Positions 60,333-64,000 of a DNA stretch of 64,000 nt are shown here, one piece after another. The translations under genes and the position numbers were made by a program. The DNA comes from Halothiobacillaceae bacterium. GTDB taxonomy: Bacteria > Pseudomonadota > Gammaproteobacteria > Halothiobacillales > Halothiobacillaceae. Location: contig JAQVHL010000002.1 in the NCBI GenBank assembly GCA_028696185.1, positions 62,001-126,000 on the forward strand. The letters run 5' to 3'. The notes under the pieces are model-generated. The model was not told the origin of the DNA. It worked only from the letters and a program-made list of their open reading frames with translations, and searched no databases. Within the stretch, counting starts at the first letter, position 1. Each line of letters starts with the position of its first letter.

Positions 60333-61862
60333 ATGTCGGAACGTCCGGAGCAGCCCCTTCACGAACAAGGGCTTGACGATGAAGGCTTCCAGGAGGCGCA
60401 CCAGCGGGGCGCGGTGATCAAGCCGGTCATTGCCCTGGTGGGGCGTCCCAACGTGGGGAAATCCACGCTGTTCAACCAGCTTACCCGCTCGCGGGATGCC
60501 CTGGTGGCGGATTTTCCCGGCCTGACGCGCGACCGTAAATACGGTACGGCCCATTTTGGCGAACGCGCCTATATTGTGATCGACACGGGGGGGCTATCCG
60601 GCGAGGATGTCGGCATCGATGTGCTGATGCAGCGCCAGGCCTGGCTTGCGGTGGAAGAAGCGGACCTGGTGTTCTTCATGGTCGATGCCCGTGCGGGACT
60701 CACGGCCAGCGATGAGATCGTGGCCGAACAGCTGCGGCGACAGGGTAAGCCGGTACAGCTGGTCGTCAACAAGGTTGACGGGGTCGATGTGACTGACAGT
60801 CTATCCGAGTTCTCGCGTCTGGGTTTCGGACCTTCCCAGCTGCTCGCCGCCTCCCATGGACGAGGCATCGCCACCCTCATGGAGCGTGCTGATGAGTTGC
60901 TGCCCTTGCAGCATGGCGATACGGATGGGGGCGAAGAAGCCGGTGGGGTTCGCGTGGCTGTGGTCGGTCGACCGAACGTGGGCAAGTCCACCCTTATCAA
61001 TCGCCTGCTGGGTGAGGAGCGCGTGCTGGCCTTCGATCAACCGGGGACGACGCGCGACAGCATCTTCATTCCCTTCGAGCGCGAGGGGCGGCAATACACC
61101 CTCATCGACACCGCCGGCGTGCGCCGTCGTGCGCGGGTGAACGAAACCATCGAAAAATTCAGTGTCGTGAAGACCCTGCAGGCCATGGACGCGGCGCATG
61201 TGGTCGTGTTGGTACTTGATGCCCACGAGGGGATTACCGAGCAGGACCTGCACTTGCTGGGCTTTGTGATCGAGCGTGGTCGAGCGCTGATTCTGGCCAT
61301 CAACAAGTGGGATGGCATGACGCCCGAGCAGCGCGATCAGGTGAAGCGCCAGATTGATCTGCGTCTGGAATTCGTGCGTTTCGCCGAGCTGCATTTCATT
61401 TCCGCGCTGCATGGCAGCGGGGTGGGCCTGCTCATGCAGGCGGTCGATCGCGCCTATGGTGCCGCGATGCGCAAGATGTCCACCCCCGAGCTGACCCGAG
61501 AGCTGGAAGCGGCCTTGTTCGCTCATCAGCCGCCACTGGTCAACGGGCGACGCATCAAGCTGCGTTACGCCCATCAGGGGGGGGCCAATCCACCGGTCAT
61601 CGTGATTCACGGCAAGCAGACCGAGCGCCTGCCCGGTGCGTACAAGCGCTATCTGGAAAACCGTTTCCGCGAGGCTTTCCGTTTGAAGGGAACCCCGGTG
61701 CGCCTGGAATTCCGTACTGACGACAACCCTTACGAGGGCCGCTACGAAAAGCTCACGCCGCTGCAGAAATACAAGCAGAAGAAAAAAGAGGCGGCCATCG
61801 CCCGCGTGCGTGGCCGGAACAAGCCCAAGCCCAAGCCCAAGCCTCCTGGAAAGGGTTCCTGA
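60333..61862 (+). CDS. der: Ribosome-associated GTPase Der (EngA)
   Basis: 509 residues from ATG 60333. Two successive GTPase domains, each with GRPNVGKST: at about 28-200 and 210-385, then a KH domain. NKVDG and NKWDG are the G4 motifs. Der acts in 50S subunit assembly. It has an N-terminal extension of about 25 residues before [14 protein letters not shown] 60315 and GTG 60267 are other in-frame starts. GAGG precedes ATG 60333 at good spacing. The C-terminal tail KPKPKPKPP is basic and variable. Confidence 0.95.
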   Translation: MSERPEQPLHEQGLDDEGFQEAHQRGAVIKPVIALVGRPNVGKSTLFNQLTRSRDALVADFPGLTRDRKYGTAHFGERAYIVIDTGGLSGEDVGIDVLMQRQAWLAVEEADLVFFMVDARAGLTASDEIVAEQLRRQGKPVQLVVNKVDGVDVTDSLSEFSRLGFGPSQLLAASHGRGIATLMERADELLPLQHGDTDGGEEAGGVRVAVVGRPNVGKSTLINRLLGEERVLAFDQPGTTRDSIFIPFEREGRQYTLIDTAGVRRRARVNETIEKFSVVKTLQAMDAAHVVVLVLDAHEGITEQDLHLLGFVIERGRALILAINKWDGMTPEQRDQVKRQIDLRLEFVRFAELHFISALHGSGVGLLMQAVDRAYGAAMRKMSTPELTRELEAALFAHQPPLVNGRRIKLRYAHQGGANPPVIVIHGKQTERLPGAYKRYLENRFREAFRLKGTPVRLEFRTDDNPYEGRYEKLTPLQKYKQKKKEAAIARVRGRNKPKPKPKPPGKGS

Positions 61863-61978
61863 GAGCCCATGCGCGATCTGTAGAACACAGGAAGGCGGGT
61901 GTCGCGTCATGCTCAGCCTCACTTGACGGTTAAGCATACGCGTCCGCACCGGTGGCTTTATGGGGCGGCAAGCTGTAA

Positions 61979-62126
61979 CAAGGATGTTCCGTGAGACTGA
62001 AAACTCCGCGATAGGTTTTTCAGTAACCTGCAACGGGGATTCTTCGGCGGGGCCGCGTCCGGTAGATGCCCGGATGGGAAGAAGATCGATCCGTGACTGG
62101 TTTGATGTTTCTACGGAACATCCTTG
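61979..62126. repeat. Inverted-repeat structure in the der/roadblock convergent gap
   Basis: The 307-base gap 61863-62169 has no gene. CAAGGATGTTCCGT (61979-61992) recurs as the exact reverse complement at 62113-62126, and both arms are preceded by GGCGG-type sequence on their outer sides. Inside lies CTGAAAA (61997-62003) pairing with TTTTCAG (62017-62023). It does not resemble the dispersed repeat family of copies A-C by eye. Possibly a small element or a structured RNA; no T tract is seen. Confidence 0.6.
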
Positions 62127-62169
62127 CTCCGCCAAGACCGCTGGGTGAAAAGCGTATTTCAGCCCATGG

Positions 62170-62550
62170 TCATTTTTTGGCGCTGTTTTTCACCTCGCCC
62201 TCGATACGCTCCGCCGCGCGGCGGATATCGAGAAAAACCAGACCCAGTTTGGTCTGAGCCTTCGCAATCACGGTAAGGACCGCATCGTGGCCGGCGTGGG
62301 TCATGACCACATAGCCGTCATGGCCCTTGATCATCACCTGCTCAAGGTCGCCCCGGCCCAGCTCCTGCGCCGTACGGTCGCCCAGCGAGAGCAGGGCGGC
62401 GCTCATGGCGCCGAGCCGATCCTCATCCATGGAGGCCGGCAGGCGCGCGGCCATCATCAAACCATCGGTGGAAATGATGGCCGAGGCTTCGATGTCTGCC
62501 GAGGTGCCATTGAGTTCGTCGAGGATCTCGGAGAGGGTGTCTGCGAGCAT
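62170..62550 (-). CDS. Roadblock/LC7 domain protein
   Basis: 126 residues. A roadblock fold of the MglB type (ELNGTSADIEASAIISTDGLMMAARLP, then GDRTAQELGRGDLEQVMIKGHDGYVVMTHAG). Such proteins bind and regulate small Ras-like GTPases; the GTPase encoded two genes upstream is the natural partner. The last gene of a minus-strand row of at least four. Confidence 0.88.
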   Translation of the reverse strand: MLADTLSEILDELNGTSADIEASAIISTDGLMMAARLPASMDEDRLGAMSAALLSLGDRTAQELGRGDLEQVMIKGHDGYVVMTHAGHDAVLTVIAKAQTKLGLVFLDIRRAAERIEGEVKNSAKK

Positions 62551-62573
62551 GGATATGTTCTCCCTTGAATCTT

Positions 62574-63230
62574 CTATTGGGCCGTAAGGCCGATACTGCC
62601 GTAACGGCGGACGAGGAGCCAGATGAGATCCAGCGTGGCGGCCTGGTTAAGGTTGGGCAGGCCACTGAGGATCAATACGAAGCGGTAGCGGCCTACATAG
62701 AGCGGCCAGAAACCTATTTCGCTGTAACCGCCGGCATTGGTGATGGCCCAGGCGCTGCTGGACAGGCCCAGGTCGCCACCGATGACCGCTTCATGGCGGG
62801 TGTGCAGCGAGCCGATGTCAGCGGACAGTCCCGCCAGTTCCTCCGCCAGCGCGCGGGTGAATCCATGGCTGACAATGTAAAATCCCTGCTCGTCGGCAAG
62901 CAGGGCTCGGTTTCGTCCGGCGAGTTCGGCGATCAACGAAGGCAGACGCTCTTCGAGCGTGCCGTCTGGAAGCTTGTGCGGGTTGTCCAGCCCTTGCACC
63001 AGTCGAAGCTCCTGCATGCGATAGAGTAGTTCCAATGCGGCTTGTTCCTTGTCCAGCCCGCACAGGCGCATCAGGGCGCCACTGTCGAGCAGCGAAGGGG
63101 TTTCCTCACGCATCAGGCGCAGAAGCAGAGTCCGATAGGGATGACTGCGGGGGCTGGAAACGGCGAAATACGCACCGGAGGGCGTTGGGGATAGGAAAAG
63201 TCCTGCGCTGAGGGCGTACTGCGGATTCAC
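62574..63230 (-). CDS. Hypothetical protein between roadblock and GTPase genes
   Basis: 218 residues, cytoplasmic, no signal or membrane helix. The start overlaps the GTPase stop by 4 bases (ATGA). SSAWAITNAGGYSEIGFWPLYVGRYRFVLILSG and the helical ending LIWLLVRRYGSIGLT do not match a family I know, though similar proteins accompany roadblock/GTPase pairs. The C-terminal half could itself be roadblock-like (strand-helix alternation). A tentative partner of the GTPase. Confidence 0.75.
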   Translation of the reverse strand: MNPQYALSAGLFLSPTPSGAYFAVSSPRSHPYRTLLLRLMREETPSLLDSGALMRLCGLDKEQAALELLYRMQELRLVQGLDNPHKLPDGTLEERLPSLIAELAGRNRALLADEQGFYIVSHGFTRALAEELAGLSADIGSLHTRHEAVIGGDLGLSSSAWAITNAGGYSEIGFWPLYVGRYRFVLILSGLPNLNQAATLDLIWLLVRRYGSIGLTAQ

Positions 63231-63763
63231 CCGCGTGCTCCCGGATCAAGCATGTACAACAAAGACTGGACAAGAATGGCGACATCGCGTCGACTGCGGG
63301 CATCGACTTCGAAGATCGGTGCGGCAAAACCGAGCTTGCTCAGGTGCTCGTTGTAGCTGTCCAGGCCGGGAAGGGGGGCTTCATCCATGCGTGTCACGCC
63401 AACGGCGAGATGGGTTTCCTTGATGAAGTCGCGGAAGGCTTCGACGAAATGGCGAAGATCCTCGAAGGGGTCCGGTCGGGTATTGTCCAGGAGTAGAATC
63501 AACCCCAGTCCGCCTTCGGTGAGGATATCCCACATGAAGTCGAAACGCTCCTGCCCCGGTGTCCCATACAGGTGGACGCGCTCATTGCCGTCCAGGCGCA
63601 GCAGGCCGTAATCCATCGCCACGGTGGTGCGCGGCTTGCGTTCGGCGACATGGTCGCTGGCTCGCGCTTCCGTGCTGACGATGGGGACATCGCTCAAGGT
63701 GGAGATGGCGGTGGTCTTGCCCGCCCCGACTGGCCCCGTGAATATCAGCTTGTAATGTGCCAT
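63227..63763 (-). CDS. Small Ras-like GTPase (MglA/COG2229-type)
   Basis: 178 residues. P-loop GPVGAGKTT, switch I region around TTVAMDYG, G3 motif GTPGQ (in place of DTAGQ), and a G4-like motif TRMD in place of NKxD. This matches bacterial SRPRB-like GTPases that act in polarity, pilus or motility control. It precedes the unknown and roadblock genes in one operon. Its target is unknown. Confidence 0.9.
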   Translation of the reverse strand: MAHYKLIFTGPVGAGKTTAISTLSDVPIVSTEARASDHVAERKPRTTVAMDYGLLRLDGNERVHLYGTPGQERFDFMWDILTEGGLGLILLLDNTRPDPFEDLRHFVEAFRDFIKETHLAVGVTRMDEAPLPGLDSYNEHLSKLGFAAPIFEVDARSRRDVAILVQSLLYMLDPGARG

Positions 63764-63833
63764 GGAAAAATCATTCCTGTCCTTGTTCTGTCAGCCCGCA
63801 CCCTGCTGTGAAAGCTCCCCACCCGGTGTCCGG

Positions 63834-64000
63834 TCAACGCAGGCCCAGTCCGAGCTTGGCGAGCAGGCGGGAGAGCAGTCCACGACGCTGAGTCTGCGCT
63901 TCGTTCTGCACCGAGGGCAGTGGCGGGGGCGATGGGCTGACCTGGGCTGGCGAGGCATTCCCCCCCAGCGGCTCGACCAGTCCGAGAATCAGCGAGGCGC
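63834..64000 (-). CDS. C-terminal end of a gene running off the window (unknown)
   Basis: 55 codons reach the right edge without a start. The visible product is a Pro/Ser-rich linker (PSPPPLPSVQNEAQTQ) ending in an amphipathic basic helix, RRGLLSRLLAKLGLGLR. It lies 70 bases before the GTPase gene on the same strand, so it probably belongs to the module. Family cannot be told from the fragment. Confidence 0.6.
   Translation of the reverse strand, partial: ASLILGLVEPLGGNASPAQVSPSPPPLPSVQNEAQTQRRGLLSRLLAKLGLGLR

Noticed and set aside
61863-62169. Riboswitch (c-di-GMP or cobalamin type)
   Set aside because: The gap is downstream of genes on both sides, so it is not a leader, and no known riboswitch core motif is recognised.

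Overview
The window is GC-rich, densely coded DNA that looks like a chromosome segment of a sulfur-oxidising gammaproteobacterium. Three things support this. The run suhB-trmJ-cysE-iscR-iscA-hscB-hscA-fdx-iscX-ndk-rlmN-pilW-rodZ-ispG-hisS-yfgM-bamB-der is a classic gammaproteobacterial order. soxY and soxZ carry thiosulfate-oxidation intermediates. A sucrose-synthesis operon would suit an organism that uses sucrose as osmolyte or reserve. Resemblance to halotolerant sulfur lithotrophs is a guess; no rRNA or tRNA gene is present to settle it.

Layout. 1-10100: an RNA methyltransferase fragment, then an accessory block. In the block, a BTAD/SARP-type regulator faces four co-directional genes for exported proteins: a CLCA-like metalloprotease with a GlyGly-CTERM tail, a large lipoprotein of unknown function, a small lipoprotein resembling a subtilisin propeptide, and a subtilase with a GlyGly-CTERM tail. 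10226-14000: lptM-lysA, then a peroxiredoxin-glutaredoxin fusion and glutathione reductase. 14285-18725 (minus): neutral invertase, sucrose-phosphate synthase and sucrose-phosphatase, coupled by 4-base overlaps. 18842-23181 (minus): soxYZ behind a sensor kinase and NtrC-type activator, with a candidate sigma-54 promoter in front of soxY. 23300-30854: a PstS-like/OmpA fusion, pta-ackA, a TlpA-like thioredoxin and a Na/Pi cotransporter. 30930-43342: nudE-cysQ, ycgL, fbp and a PPi-type phosphofructokinase facing each other, a DegQ-like protease, a PilZ protein, sugar-related proteins, moaD/DUF2333 and AsmA. 43905-61862: the conserved housekeeping run, in which iscS and iscU are missing. 62170-64000 (minus): a roadblock protein, an unknown protein, a small GTPase and the end of a fourth gene.

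Three copies of a non-coding, hairpin-rich dispersed repeat (14083-14284, 32314-32640, 43345-43858) have inverted ends. Each lies exactly between two convergent genes. Two of them share internal hairpins, one of which shows paired base changes. A different inverted-repeat structure fills a fourth convergent gap (61863-62169).

The best candidates for something undescribed are the exported protease/lipoprotein block with its stand-alone propeptide-like lipoprotein, the convergent-gap repeat family, and the GTPase/roadblock module at the right edge. Functions come from motif recognition by eye; no database search was run.
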